This document shows, in pieces, positions 22,480 to 33,560 of a DNA stretch of 64,000 nt (its first letter is position 1; each line of letters begins with the position of its first letter). Origin of the DNA: Telopea speciosissima (Eukaryota; Streptophyta; Magnoliopsida; Proteales; Proteaceae). The stretch covers positions 64,474,984-64,538,983 of the forward strand of contig NC_057919.1 in the NCBI RefSeq assembly GCF_018873765.1, given 5' to 3'. A program made the translations under genes and the position numbers. The notes beneath the pieces were generated by a model. The model ran no database searches, was not told the DNA's origin, and was given only the letters and a program-made list of their open reading frames with translations.

Positions 22480-23815
22480 GGTTAATACTAGCATCCTATC
22501 AGCCAGAGATGAAAACCAACTTGCTTCTTCTTTGTCTCTCTCTTTTTCTGTCGCTCTCTCCCCCTCTTTGTACCCTTGGACAGAGATCATAAGAAACACA
22601 CAAGAATACGTGAAAAGTAGTTTGGTGTAAAACACTAAACATGTTTTAATTAGAACATGGAGGTGGTGTGAGTCTAGTTTTAATTCTGCAGGTTAAGAAT
22701 CATCTAAGTGAGTACTCTTTCAAAATAACACCCAACAAAAAATGCCCACATTTCTAAATTGCTTACATGTCAAATTTCAATCTTAAATTCAATCATTTAC
22801 GTGTCCTGTCCTCATACGTGTTCACACCCCCATCCCCATGTAGTCTTGTCCATCTTCGTAATTCTGGATATTCTTGGTTTGTTTTGCCACTTGACCAAAT
22901 CGGATTGGACTGAAAGTTGACACATGGACAGAGGACCTGGGGGTCTACTCGTTCATAAAGTTTGGGCCCCACAAAAAATTTTATGTGGCAGAATATTTGA
23001 TGCCAGGTGTGATTTCATATTATCGACATGATCAAGATCCTCAATCTAAACTTAATTCACATGCTTGACATGCATACCATGTGTACCATGGTTTAAGTAA
23101 TCTGTAGCAGTACACACCATGGCTTGTATCGGTTTGGATTCAAAGTGTTTACCTCATTTTTTTGTGAATTTTTTTGATAGATTTACCCCTAATCTATAGC
23201 GTTACATCAATTCAAAGTTGGGTTGGCTGGATCAGATGGTTTTGCGCTCATTTTTATGAATTTTTTTAGAGCGATTTACCCCTAGTCCATACCATTACAT
23301 TGATATAGAATCGAGGATCGGTCGATATGGCCGATTCGATACCAACTACTTAAACCACGGTGTGTACAGTTGAAAACATTTCCTTCCACTATTACATTTC
23401 CATTTGCATCTCTCTCTCTCTCTCTCATACACACACACACACACAATTTTGTCCTTCCTCCCTAAAGGGGATAGGACAGTAATATCCAAGTAGGGTTGAA
23501 GAGCTCAAAATACGAACCAGAATCGGTTGCCGCTGATTCTGATCCAGTTTCATTCTGGATCAATTAGAATCAATAAATTAAACCCTAAAATTGGCCATGA
23601 ATCATCGTAGGACCAGCTTTTGTACCATTACGAATTGGTTGTAATTGGGATCGATCATGACCGATTCCAATACAATTGGCCGATCCAATCCTGATTCCTC
23701 AAACCCCCCCTCATTCAAGTGCATTTGTGAATTTACAATGAACACAAAAGATAACTTGGAACAATTGAACAATTAGTAAATAACTGACTTAACTATCAAA
23801 TATTATATCTCTCAT
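22480..23815 (+). repeat. Body repeat, copy gamma
   Basis: Same family as copies beta and delta, without the solo LTR. It contains a TC/AC microsatellite at 23408-23444. The tail to about 24360 (GCATTAGGACCTATATAATT onward) is shared with 41619-42307. Confidence 0.7.
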
Positions 23816-24360
23816 TTAAGGCATTAGGACCTATATAATTCCTAACTTAAAAACGAACATTATCGCAAAATTTCCTCGTTGTATTCAATATCTATAAACA
23901 TCCACCACATAGTTAGTAAATTCGGATTTAAGAATTATTCGGAATAATTCGTTACATTTGCAGTACATGTTTAACATTATCAACCAATTATCAAATTTGG
24001 ATAACATTTGTTTCATTAATCAAAAAGCATAACAAATATTAAAAATCATAACCAATAGGATCTCAAGTTGAATTTTGAGATGACTTGCAGTTCTTGACCA
24101 TGTAAATTTTATTTTATTTTTGATAAAACTTCACTATGTGATTGTGATTAAAACAATAGGTCATTTTTTTTTACCTAAAATATTCAAAGTGTTGTTCTAG
24201 CACAAAAAGTAGCTCATACAGCACGTTTTGGGATTTTCAAAGGTTGTCCTTTCCCAGTTTCTGCTTTAAGCAAGGAACTTAGGGCAGGAAGACGTGCTCG
24301 TGCATTCAATTCAATAATTCAAGTTGAGACCTTTTGAATTGATCATGGATATTTTATTGA
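23816..24360. repeat. Array tail segment, copy 1
   Basis: It matches 41619-42307 over about 550 bp, including ACGTTTTGGGATTTTCAAAG and the final GGATATTTTATTGAGTCA. No coding content was recognised. Confidence 0.65.
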
Positions 24361-24562
24361 GTCATGTGTGCCAAAATGTTTGTTCTTAATGATTCTACAG
24401 TCTTAAACCATCAACCACCAAAAAAAATTGGAGTTACTCGACCATTTTTTGCTACCGTGCGACTTCTAAGTTCTAACTAAGTTTTTCTTAAAAAAAAAAA
24501 AAGACTTTTAACCAAGAATTACATAGGGGATAATTAATTTTTATCTTGTTTAGACAGCCATA

Positions 24563-24814
24563 CGCATAGTTGTTTAAATCACCGAATAATTCCTCAATCC
24601 AAATACATTTGTTTTTTCGGTTTACCAAAGAAAGAAGGTTTTGAGTTTTTTTTTTATATAATGACTGAATAATTCGAATAAAATTCAGATTCGTCGAATT
24701 ATTCGCAAATAATTTGATAAGTCTCTATATATGGCGAATTTTTCCAACTCAGCTCTTTGAGTTTGAATTCACTAAATTATTCACAAATAATTCGGTGAAT
24801 TAAACAACTATGAT
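24563..24814. mobile_element. MITE with TIR CATAGTTGTTTAA
   Basis: The left arm CATAGTTGTTTAAATCACCG is mirrored at the right by a sequence whose complement reads CATAGTTGTTTAATTCACCG. It is about 250 bp, AT-rich, with internal GAATTATTCG palindromes. I could not find a convincing target duplication. Confidence 0.55.
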
Positions 24815-24851
24815 CCACCATGGACGAAAAATCTGAACTTATCTGCATTTT

Positions 24852-25172
24852 CTAAAGGTAAGCAGGAAGTTGAACGACATAAGTTGATGTTTGGATTGGA
24901 CCCAACTTCTTAATCAACTCTTGGAAGTTGTATTCTTCTGGTAACGTATCAAACAGATAATCTCCTATACATATGATTCTCTGAATTCTCTTTGGATTAA
25001 GAAATTGTCGTTGTCGAACTCGATCTGCATGACTATATGTAGTCATTCTGAATACAAATTTTTGAACATGCCTGAAACAAAAGCTACAATGCCACCCAAC
25101 CTCAAATAAGATAATATTAGTTTGACGATAAGCCGTAGTATGGTGCGGAATGGTTGGACATTTAAGAAGCAT
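24852..25172 (-). CDS. Small hypothetical protein, 106 aa
   Basis: The minus-strand ATG at 25172 opens 106 codons. A good TATA box (TATATAAATAG, about 25206-25216) lies some 35-45 bases upstream on the same strand, so a short-leader transcript is plausible. The C-terminal part, DTLPEEYNFQELIKKLGPIQ and on to TYVVQL, recurs in frame without indels in a second, partial copy at about 48065-48190. I recognise no domain and no family. The protein has no clear signal peptide or membrane segment. It may be a real small gene, or part of an unidentified element carried by the array; no expression evidence exists here. Confidence 0.4.
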   Translation of the reverse strand: MLLKCPTIPHHTTAYRQTNIILFEVGWHCSFCFRHVQKFVFRMTTYSHADRVRQRQFLNPKRIQRIICIGDYLFDTLPEEYNFQELIKKLGPIQTSTYVVQLPAYL

Positions 25173-25205
25173 CGTATAACATTTGGAGCCTCTCCCCCAC
25201 TCTTT

Positions 25206-25216
25206 CTATTTATATA
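25206..25216 (-). promoter_or_regulatory. TATA box for the 24852-25172 ORF
   Basis: The minus strand reads TATATAAATAG in a CT-poor context, 34-44 bases before the ATG at 25172, a suitable distance for a plant TATA box with a very short leader. Confidence 0.4.
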
Positions 25217-25229
25217 AAAGCCCTATTAG

Positions 25230-26350
25230 GGCTTGGTTGCTTTGCGACGTTCAATTTCCTAAACTTAGCCTGCCACTTTGGTGAGAGATCAGATTTCACA
25301 ATATTAATTTTTTATTTTGCTAATTAAGAGGGAAGAGATAGAATCTAAAATGGATATATTGTCTCTTTTAATTATGGCTAAGAATTTAATCCAATTAAAG
25401 TGTATTGTATTGTCATAATTAAAGAGATATATAATTATCCTATTATTATTTCTCATAAAATGCTATGCATAATTAAACTCATTTAATTTATATCTAAGAC
25501 CATCTACTAAACAATATCTCATAATGAACTGTAGGGCATGTAATCCAATATTGCCTAACCCCAATTCATTGTACATGTCCTTATCAGAGATTCTGTGATC
25601 GTGATCAGACGCCAAAAATATTTTGAAACATGTTTTAAATAATAACAATATTATATTTGATATACAAAAAAATAGTTTCGTAAACAATTTACAAAAATAA
25701 CACTGGATCTAGATTCCATTCCGATCAATCACAAGCATTCTCTCTACTTGATATTCCCCAATAAAAAATGACACTGGATCTAGATTCCAGTCTGATCAAT
25801 CACAAGCATTTTCTCTACTTGATATTCCTCAATCAAGAATAGCAGATTCTGTGTTGAGCAACTCTTTTATTCACGATGGGCTACCCCGAATCTATTGCAC
25901 CGATATATAGTTGAGGGACATCAACCTTTTGGTGTACCAAAATCCTTGACATAACATCGCAACAATAAGGATTTCTTAGGTCAAACGGTCAACTGGAGAC
26001 GAGTACGAATCTCGTCCTTATACTACTAGCAGTAACACATGTAAGATTCATACTAGATTCTTTTCTATACATATACACGTTGTGTAACTACACTTATGTT
26101 TTGAAATCAACATTTCTATTGACATACAATGTAACGACCATATAAATACAATGTCCGATCCTATCCCTAGCCAAGAACTATTTTAGGTGAATACCTATGG
26201 AACAAATTTATAAACCCATAATAAAATATCACACAAAGAAATAAATCCATGTATCAATCAAATTCGGGTTTAATGGACACGCATTTCCAACAAGATGTAC
26301 ATAGTCCCATTGCTACTGAACTTCTTTAGGAACTGCTGCAATATAATTAC
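25230..26350. other. Unassigned AT-rich spacer with one tandem duplication
   Basis: No gene was recognised. The only clear structure is the 71-bp tandem duplication listed separately. Confidence 0.5.
25701..25842. repeat. 71-bp tandem duplication
   Basis: Two adjacent copies beginning CACTGGATCTAGATTCCA (25701 and 25772) and running through CTCTACTTGATATTCC. They differ at a few positions. Confidence 0.8.
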
Positions 26351-27090
26351 TTTAATTATTTAAATTTGAAATGCCTCTTAGAATTTCCCAGATTTTTCAA
26401 ACTCTAAATAACATGGAGTAAGACTCCCATGGTTAATAAACTCCTCTTTGTCTTCAACTTAGCAGGAGAGATTTTAGTTCACTTAGGAATTTTATTTACT
26501 GAGGCTACATTGAGCTACAAGAGGACCTTAGTTTTACAAAATCAATATAACATGTGAGCTTAACCACTTTTGCTGACCGAGTGAGTGGATAATTGAGTAT
26601 GATGTCCAATAGAATAAGCCCTTCTATTATCCACTTGAGTTGGTTCATGGTTGAACCAATTAACCACTAGTGTAATTATCCTGCTTGAACCATGTAACCT
26701 GAACCAAAAATTCTTGCTGCTGGCCGAACCTCCTTTTGTAATGAAAAAAAAAAATAAAAATTAAACAAATAATTGAAGCAAGAGATGAAAAATATAATTG
26801 ATGTTGACACCGATTCCAAAATAAAATGTGTTGCACATGTACTGCTCAACACATAGATCACAAACTCCCCTTTTGCAATTGGCATTTTATAAACGGGCCT
26901 ACATGGGTCCTGTAAAGCCCAAATTCCAAAATGGGAATGGGCTTTTGGGCCAAGTGAAAACGAGTGGTTATTTTCAGTCAATTTCTAGCCACGGTTAATT
27001 TGATCAATAGAAAGGCTTTTGTTAGAGTTTAGGGTTTTCTTGGAACGTGTAAGTACGAGTGAACTTCTCAAGATCTTCTCTTATCAGAAG
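26350..27090 (+). repeat. RPS21-promoter-like repeat, copy P2
   Basis: Nearly the same as copy P1 at 16195-17000. It keeps TGGGCC (26946-26951), the telo-box TTAGGGTTT (27029-27037) and a leader-like TTCTCAAGATCTTCTC, then passes into a gypsy relic. Confidence 0.7.
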
Positions 27091-27119
27091 GCCTACTCTA
27101 AACACACTCAAGGTCATGG

Positions 27120-27718
27120 TGTCGACGTACCATCTTAAGATGAAATTCCCAACTAGTTCGGGAGTTGGGATATGTAGAGGGGATCAAGTAGCATTCTGAT
27201 GGCGAATTTTTATCACCTCAAGTACAGTACACCCTCAAGTGCACATCTGACGGTGCACCTTAAAGTGATTTTGTTTAAAACACTCCCCCAAGTGCATGTG
27301 CACCGTCAGATGTGCACTTGAGGTGATAAAGATCCTCCGACAACGATGTGATGGAATTAGCAACACTGCAGCCCACAAAGACACAAAAGCCTACCCAACC
27401 AACCCCAAGGCGAGAAGAAAAAGGAAAGGGAGTCGTTTCAATGGAATCCTTCCCCATTCACCTCCAAGACCTCCGCGATGGAAGAACCCAACGGAGAAGT
27501 GAGCTAACAAAAGAGCTAGTTGAGATCAAGCTCGAGGAAGGGAATGAAACCAAAAAGGGGCTTGCGACTAAAAGGAGCACATCGCAGAGCCCGGGATCAA
27601 GTTCCTTCGAGCCAATGCAGACATCTTTTGGACAAGCTTTGTTGAGATTAGTATAATCAATGCAAATTCTCCATTTCCCATCAAAAGACCTTGACGATGT
27701 AATGTGTCTATTGGGCAA
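27120..27718 (-). pseudogene. Ty3/gypsy reverse-transcriptase relic
   Basis: Minus-strand residues GKWRICIDYTNLNKACPKD near 27625-27680 are the conserved RT segment of plant Ty3/gypsy elements. Upstream and downstream frames are broken. It is the counterpart of 17000-17470, with a MITE inserted at 27204. Confidence 0.75.
27204..27335. mobile_element. MULE-related MITE, 132 bp
   Basis: Ends GAATTTTTATCACCTCAAG and, read inward from the right, GGATCTTTATCACCTCAAG; the arms also share GTGCACATCTGACGGTGCAC. Copy P1 lacks it at the same place. The flanks TCTGATGGC and TCCGACAAC could be a 9-bp duplication changed only by transitions. The terminus is of the same type as the element at 15914. Confidence 0.6.
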
Positions 27719-28184
27719 TTAGAATCATCACAATTAAGTGGTAGAATCATCAACAAACAACTACGAAAAGAAATCCTTGAACCCTAGAACGTTGAATCAA
27801 AATAATAGAGAAAAGAAAATAAATAGCAAAAGAATACGAATAAACACACCAATTGCATAAGAAAAAATAGATTTGCAAATGCGTACATGACAAAATAAAG
27901 AGACTAATTACAAAAAAAGATTTGCAAATGTATTTTTGTAATTATGCCCTAGCAAGGGTATAGCTGTATATTACATTCTTCAATTTCAGATCCGTTAGCA
28001 TTAATTAACGGCGTGGACTGGCTTTAGGTTTTAGGGGATGCGTGTGGATTTATCAAAACCTTAAGGGGTATGAGGAATATTGGGTACATTTTAGAGGGTT
28101 CGTGTATTTAACCTATTTTTTAGTAGTCTATTAGACACTCTGACCAAGACTCTCACTCATATAAATGTATTGTATTTTAAACTT

Positions 28185-28300
28185 TCTCTGTCGGTGTTTG
28201 GCATGTTGTGTTGTTCTTCAACCCTAGCAGGATTCTCAATGTTTGGTGGTCTCCAATGTCTCAAATATGGTGGGATAGATTTGAAAGCCATATTGAACAT
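28185..28300 (-). pseudogene. Ty3/gypsy pol relic, short
   Basis: Counterpart of 20145-20270: the minus strand reads NMPNTDRE-like residues, with the same following context (TGGTGGTCTCCAATGTCTCA on the plus strand). Confidence 0.5.
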
Positions 28301-28787
28301 GCTAAAATCTAGTTATATATGAACGAGAATATTCCTGGGTCCCAACTTCTCAACTTTGGAGCTTAAATAAACTAAAAGTCATTAAATAGTTATGAAACAG
28401 GATAAATTTGGCTGGCAAGTTAATACTAGCAGCTAGAGAAAAACAATGGAATTATGGAAAACAACCTGCTTCTTCTTTGTATCTCTCTCGCTCTCTCCTC
28501 CTCTTTGTACCCTTAGACTGAGACCAAAAGAAGCACACAAGATGTGAAAAGTAGTTTGGTGAAAAACACCAAGCATGTTTTGGAACATGAAGGTGGTGTG
28601 AGTATAGTTTTAGTTCTTCAGGTTAAGAATCATCCAAGTGGGTAATCTTTCAAAATAACATCCGACAACAAATACCCGCACTTGTAAATTACTCACATGT
28701 CAAATTTTCGTCTCAAATTTAATCATTTACATACCCTCATATGTGTCCATGCCCCCAAGTAGTCTAGTGCACCTTCATAGTCCTAGA

Positions 28788-29272
28788 TAGGGCAGCAACA
28801 GGGTCGGGTTAGGCCGGGCCTTTTAAAACCCTATCTCAACCCTGAGTCCCCTTAGTTGGGCCCAGGCCCGAACCGACCCGACCCGACCCGACCCTGACTT
28901 AGGGCCCAAAAAATCCAACCCTGACCTGCCCTCGGGGTCGGGCCGGGCTGACCTTGATTGGGCCTTATTAGGTGGGAAGGGAGATGCATGGGCTGACCAA
29001 GCTGGAAAAAGGAGATGAATGGGCTGGTCAGGCTGGGAAAGGGAGATGCATGGGCTGGCTAGGCTGAAGAAGATGAAGAAAGAACAGGAAGAAGACAGGG
29101 TCGGGTTGGGCTGGGCCGGGCTTAGCATGAGGCCTCAACCCTGACCCGATCCGACCCTAACTCAGGGCCGGAAATTCCCAACCCCGACCCACCCTCAAGG
29201 CCAAGGTATCTCAACCCAGGCCCCGCTAAGCTCAGGGGGCGCTTAGGCCATCAGGGCCAAACTTGCACCCTA
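28788..29272. mobile_element. hAT-like MITE, GC-rich
   Basis: 485 bp bounded by TAGGG at the left and CCCTA at the right, with perfect 8-bp duplications GTCCTAGA at 28780-28787 and 29273-29280. The empty form AGTCCTAGATTTTC is present in copies beta and zeta. The interior is rich in CCGACCCGA-type runs. The minus-strand frame through it is not a gene. Confidence 0.85.
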
Positions 29273-29348
29273 GTCCTAGATTTTCTTGGTTTGTTTTGTC
29301 ACCTGACCAAATCGGATTGACTGAAAGTTGACACATGGACAAAGAACC

Positions 29349-29697
29349 TGTTGGGGGTTATGATGTCTTGTATTCGGTCACTTGGTTTTGTGGGTTGATT
29401 TCGACGGGCCGTTAAGAAGCCATAGGATTTTTTAAAGGACAATATGGGTATTTCGCTAAAATTCTTGTATAGGGTTTTGCTACAAATATGTAACGAGGGC
29501 TCTTCTCTGTAACAAAATTTGAGAGAGGTGTGAGGACGAGTGGTTGTAACCATATTCTCCATTGATAGTGAAACGGATCTCATCTCATCATAGACGTAGG
29601 CAATCTTGCTGGACCACGTAAATCCTTGTGTTCATTGTGTGATTGTTGTTTGTGATTTCCATTCTTTTTTGCATCGCGTTAGAATTTGTTTTCAACA
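29349..29697 (+). mobile_element. Solo LTR, copia-like, in body repeat delta
   Basis: 349 bp, beginning TGTTGGGGGT and ending TTTTCAACA. Same family and same insertion point as 20818 and 46220, so it was present before those copies separated. Confidence 0.7.
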
Positions 29698-29959
29698 AAG
29701 CCTTGGGGTCAACTTGTTCATAAAATTTGGGCCCCACAAAAATGCCATATGTTAGATATTTGATGCCTAGTGTGATTTCATATTAACGTCATGATCAAGA
29801 TCCTTAATCTAAACTTAATTCACATGCTTGACGAGCATACTGTGTATACCATGGTTTAAGTAGTCGGTATCGAATTGCCCATATCAATTGATCCCGATTC
29901 CATATTGATGTAATGGTATGGAGTATGGACTAGGGGTCACTACAAGAAAACTCATTTTT

Positions 29960-30340
29960 GGCGACGGTTTTTTTCCGTTGCCAAAAATCCAAATCCGTTG
30001 CTAAAAATGATGGCGACGGTTTTCTATACCGTTGCAATCACCGTTGGCATAAATGACGCAGCCAAAATTAGGCGACGGAATAAGGGGTTCCATTGGGAAA
30101 AATATATTTGGCGACGGTTAAAATAATACCGTTGCCTAATTTTGGTTTTTAGCAATGGTTAAGAATTTACCGTTGCGGAAGATAATATTATGGCAACGGA
30201 ACAAAGTTTACCGTTGCAGAAAACTACATATTTAGCAACGCTATTAACCGTTGTAAATAATAAAAAACTCCGTCGCTAAGAGCAATAAAGTTGGCCTTTT
30301 TGGCAACGGTATAAAAATAACCGTTGCCAAAACTAAAATA
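29960..30340. repeat. CACTA subterminal repeats, left
   Basis: About ten copies of a unit close to GGCAACGGTTAAAATAACCG and its complement alternate here, many as hairpins (an ACGGT arm, a spacer and an ACCGT arm). In En/Spm elements, clusters like this are the binding sites of the small TNPA-type protein. Confidence 0.8.
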
Positions 30341-30841
30341 ACCAAAAAAAATAAAATTAAAATCAGCATATTTCCTGTAATTACAGTCTCATTTGTATAT
30401 TTCCTGTAAGTCATATCTGATTTTCGAAATTACAGTCTCATCATTTGTCTTAGAAAAGGAATTCAAGATTAAAGGCCCAAACAAGAAGGTATATATACTT
30501 CACTTGGTTGCTTCACCCTTGGAGTTGAAACTTCAGTAGATCTAGAATAACAGAAATAGATGAATTAATTATCCAGAGATGAAATCCTTGCCTCTTCTCC
30601 CTCTTTTACAACTCTTAACTAATCAATTAATACAAATATATTGTAGAACATATATCTATATAGTATGCTTATTTTCTAGGATATCACAACATGAGAGATT
30701 TCTTGAAGAAAAAGTTGGAAACTTATGCAGCTTATCAATCAGATAATTTTCCATTTCCAAGTTCAAATTTTGTGAAATACAATTTCCATATATTTTTTGT
30801 TGCATAAAAATTTACTTCCTGAATAAAACCAGTTAGTACTG

Positions 30842-31310
30842 ACCTCTTCCACTTGATGCCTGTCTTTGAATTTGGTTGTCCCTTGTTCTGGGCAAGGCCT
30901 CCTTAGAAGGTAAACCTGTTTGCTGATGAAATTCTCCATCATCATTAGATAAAACTGACTGCATTCCACCATCCATGCCATTGTGATTATTTGAACCAAT
31001 ATTGGAACTTTTGAAGATCCCTCCGGAGCTTGAGTTTCAGTTTTGTCTTGCTCTGGAGGGGCACAAACCAACAAACTAAAGTAAATAGATGCCTTGATGG
31101 ACTGACAAACATTTATAGATAGATAGACAGTTAGTTAGATATAGATGCTTCAAGTATCTTTAGTAAGGTGCATGCAAATAACATGCTTGATTGATTTGAG
31201 CCACTTCAAACTTCTAGTAAGAACATTACTTACCTCTTCCATTGATTGTTTGTCTAGGATCGCCCTGCTCCGGATGAGTCCCCAGAAGAAATCTGTTTTG
31301 CATCTTCTGC
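30842..31310 (-). pseudogene. Unidentified exon-like pieces inside the CACTA element
   Basis: The minus strand shows an open piece at about 31060-30850 with normal protein composition (SSNIGSNNHNGMDGGMQSVL, then PSKEALPRTRDNQIQRQASS), ending GRG at a GT. A shorter piece at about 31310-31233 ends in a similar NGRG-type context at a good donor (GTAAGTAATG). The two look like related exons. I do not recognise the source gene, and a second CACTA-encoded protein is also possible. Confidence 0.35.
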
Positions 31311-31821
31311 TCCATTTACATTAATATATATATGCCTTTGGTTGTCAGAAATTCCACCACACTAATGCACTGATGTGCGTACATTCGAAAAAGAGGAAAT
31401 GGTGGGCTATAAAGTATAAATTCGAAAGAGCCATTACCCAATGCTCCTGTAGAAATTCCACCATATATACTAATGCACTTTAATTATAACTTTGAAAACT
31501 CTCTTTTACCCCAACTTAATGAACTTTAGGGAATAAGACAATGGGATTTTGAAAGAAGTTTGATATCCTAAATACACCTATACAAGAAAATCAGGTGCAT
31601 CAACTGCTGCACCTAATCAAAAGAAGAAAATCAAATTGAAGATCAGAAGGACACATAATTGCAACCTGAGATCAAAATCAAAGTACAGAGCTACATGTAG
31701 CCAGAAATTCCTCATTACAGTTAAAATATTCAGTACTTCGAGATCAAGTGTAACCAAACAAACTAAGATTTGCAGAATAGGTAAGGCCAAGGAAATACTA
31801 TACCCACAGCACCACACGCAG

Positions 31822-31825
<4 letters not shown>

Positions 31826-31873
<48 letters not shown>
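31826..31873. repeat. (AG)n microsatellite
   Basis: About 24 uninterrupted AG dinucleotides after a short GAGAGGAG lead. Confidence 0.95.
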
Positions 31874-31875
<2 letters not shown>

Positions 31876-33138
31876 ATGCATTTTCAGCACAATTCCACCT
31901 CCACATTCTATTAAAGATGCTTGTGTAGACATTTTCTCTTGTAAAAAGAGAAACAATCAATTCTATTTTTTCCCTAAGATTTTGAAGAAAAAAACTTTAA
32001 GAAAAGATGAGTTGGCCATGCGTATTCTACTGTTGGATTAGACTCTGAGATGTCAAACCCACGTGCTATATAAGCTTCTTCCTAAAAACATAGTGATTAA
32101 TTCAAAAACTACCCTTCATGCCAAACCAATAGAAGAAACTAGGTCTGCACTACGGATTGGAATGAACTCCCAAGAAGTTGGGAGGTACTGACATATAAGT
32201 AGCAGTCATTCTCTAAGCAACTGTGCCCCATGTCATCTAATTATAAAATTGAGTCGGGCTGGGGTTTTCCATTCAGATGAATCAAGTCTTAATACCATAC
32301 AATGCCTCCAACTCAGCAGTACTACCAGGAAAATAGGGTTGTAGATCCTGCACTAGTATTCCAACAGTTCAAACTCAGTACAAGATATCAGGTATCCAGA
32401 AAACTTTATTCAGAAAGTTGAATACCAAATCTGAGACAACAATAAGAAGTATTCTGGAAATTAGCACACCAAACTAGTAGGAAAACTTGATAGAACAGGG
32501 GGGCCACAGTTGTTTAGATGCTAGAATAAACTGGTCTTTTGTTGGGATAAATTAAGTTGAAAAATTGAAGAGATATAACAGGTCGGGAATTCACCTGGAA
32601 TCCCCTTTGGCATCTACCAAGTTGAACCTAAGAATCTACTCAGAGCAAGTACTGATTTGACAATGTGTAGTAGAAAACTGAAATATAATTCATAAACTTA
32701 TTGGGGGGTGGGGGGGTTTATGCCTTTAAATCTATTTATAGAATTGAGTGGACAGTTTCAAACTCCAATATGGACTACCAAAAATCAAACCCAAAACTTA
32801 AAGTCCATAACTGAAAACAAAAACTAAGCTATCGACTGGCTGATGGAGACTCTAATCAACTTAGATCGATAGAGCAGGTCAAGTCCAGTATCTACAACCA
32901 AGTCTAGTTTGCGAACGAAACATGAGACATTTAGTAACCAAAACAAGGTCATTGCACAGTCAGGTTCTATTTTTCAGTGAGCACTCTTATAATCAGGTGC
33001 ATCAACTGCTGCACCAGCAAAATAACACAGAGAATAAAATGCATAGAAGCCAAACAAGTCCACATGAGTTCGAAATTCTTTCAAAATAGCACATGACATG
33101 CAAATATGGAGGCAAACAAAGACAAATAAATTGTATAC

Positions 33139-33560
33139 CTGTAGCCAGGTACTCTAGAGCTGCATATCCATAGGTCCCCATGACTCTAGTAGACACATGG
33201 CTTTTATCACCGACCATCCTTGGCCAAACCAAAATCAGAAAGCTTTGCATTGTAGCTCTGTGATTTTAATTTTCCAAAAACAGGTTTAGTGTTAGCTGAT
33301 ATAGGTCTAGTAAAATCATTAAAAACATTTGAATCAATTAAATGCATCAATACTGAAAAGTATAAGCAAAATGTGATTTCACAGGTTTCATACCGAATCT
33401 AGAAGAATGTTAGAAGCCTTAAAATCACGATATATAACTTTTGTCTCAGCACTGTGAAGAAATGCATGCCCCTTTGCAGCATCGAGAGCAACCTTCATAC
33501 GGAGGTTCCAAGAAAGTGGTTGGAAGTAAGAACCCTCTGTTCCATTCATTTTTTAGAAAA
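33139..33560 (-). pseudogene. Captured PBL-type receptor-like cytoplasmic kinase exons
   Basis: Two minus-strand exons with the intron kept between them. The upstream exon (about 33560-33394) reads [20 protein letters not shown], then [20 protein letters not shown], the catalytic-loop region of PBL/APK1-like kinases. Donor GTATGA follows. After a 136-bp intron with acceptor CACAG, the next exon (33257-33139) reads [14 protein letters not shown] and, after a frameshift, [18 protein letters not shown], then EYLATG at a donor. The frameshift sits in the activation segment, and the APE proline is changed to Leu. Intron retention means genomic DNA was taken up, not a processed transcript. The fragment cannot encode an active kinase. 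Confidence 0.85.

Larger units (their letters stand above)
28440..29937 (+). repeat. Body repeat, copy delta (left part)
   Basis: Same family as copy beta, with three insertions: a hAT MITE at 28788, a solo LTR at 29349 and the CACTA element at 29938. The repeat resumes at 39198 and continues to about 39740. Confidence 0.75.

Noticed and set aside
28823-29128. Open frame of 101 codons, Pro/Ser-rich, minus strand
   Set aside because: It lies entirely inside the hAT MITE 28788-29272 and follows from the GC-rich repeat composition.
31617-31914. Open frames across the (AG)n run on both strands
   Set aside because: Generated by the microsatellite, with no supporting exon signals.
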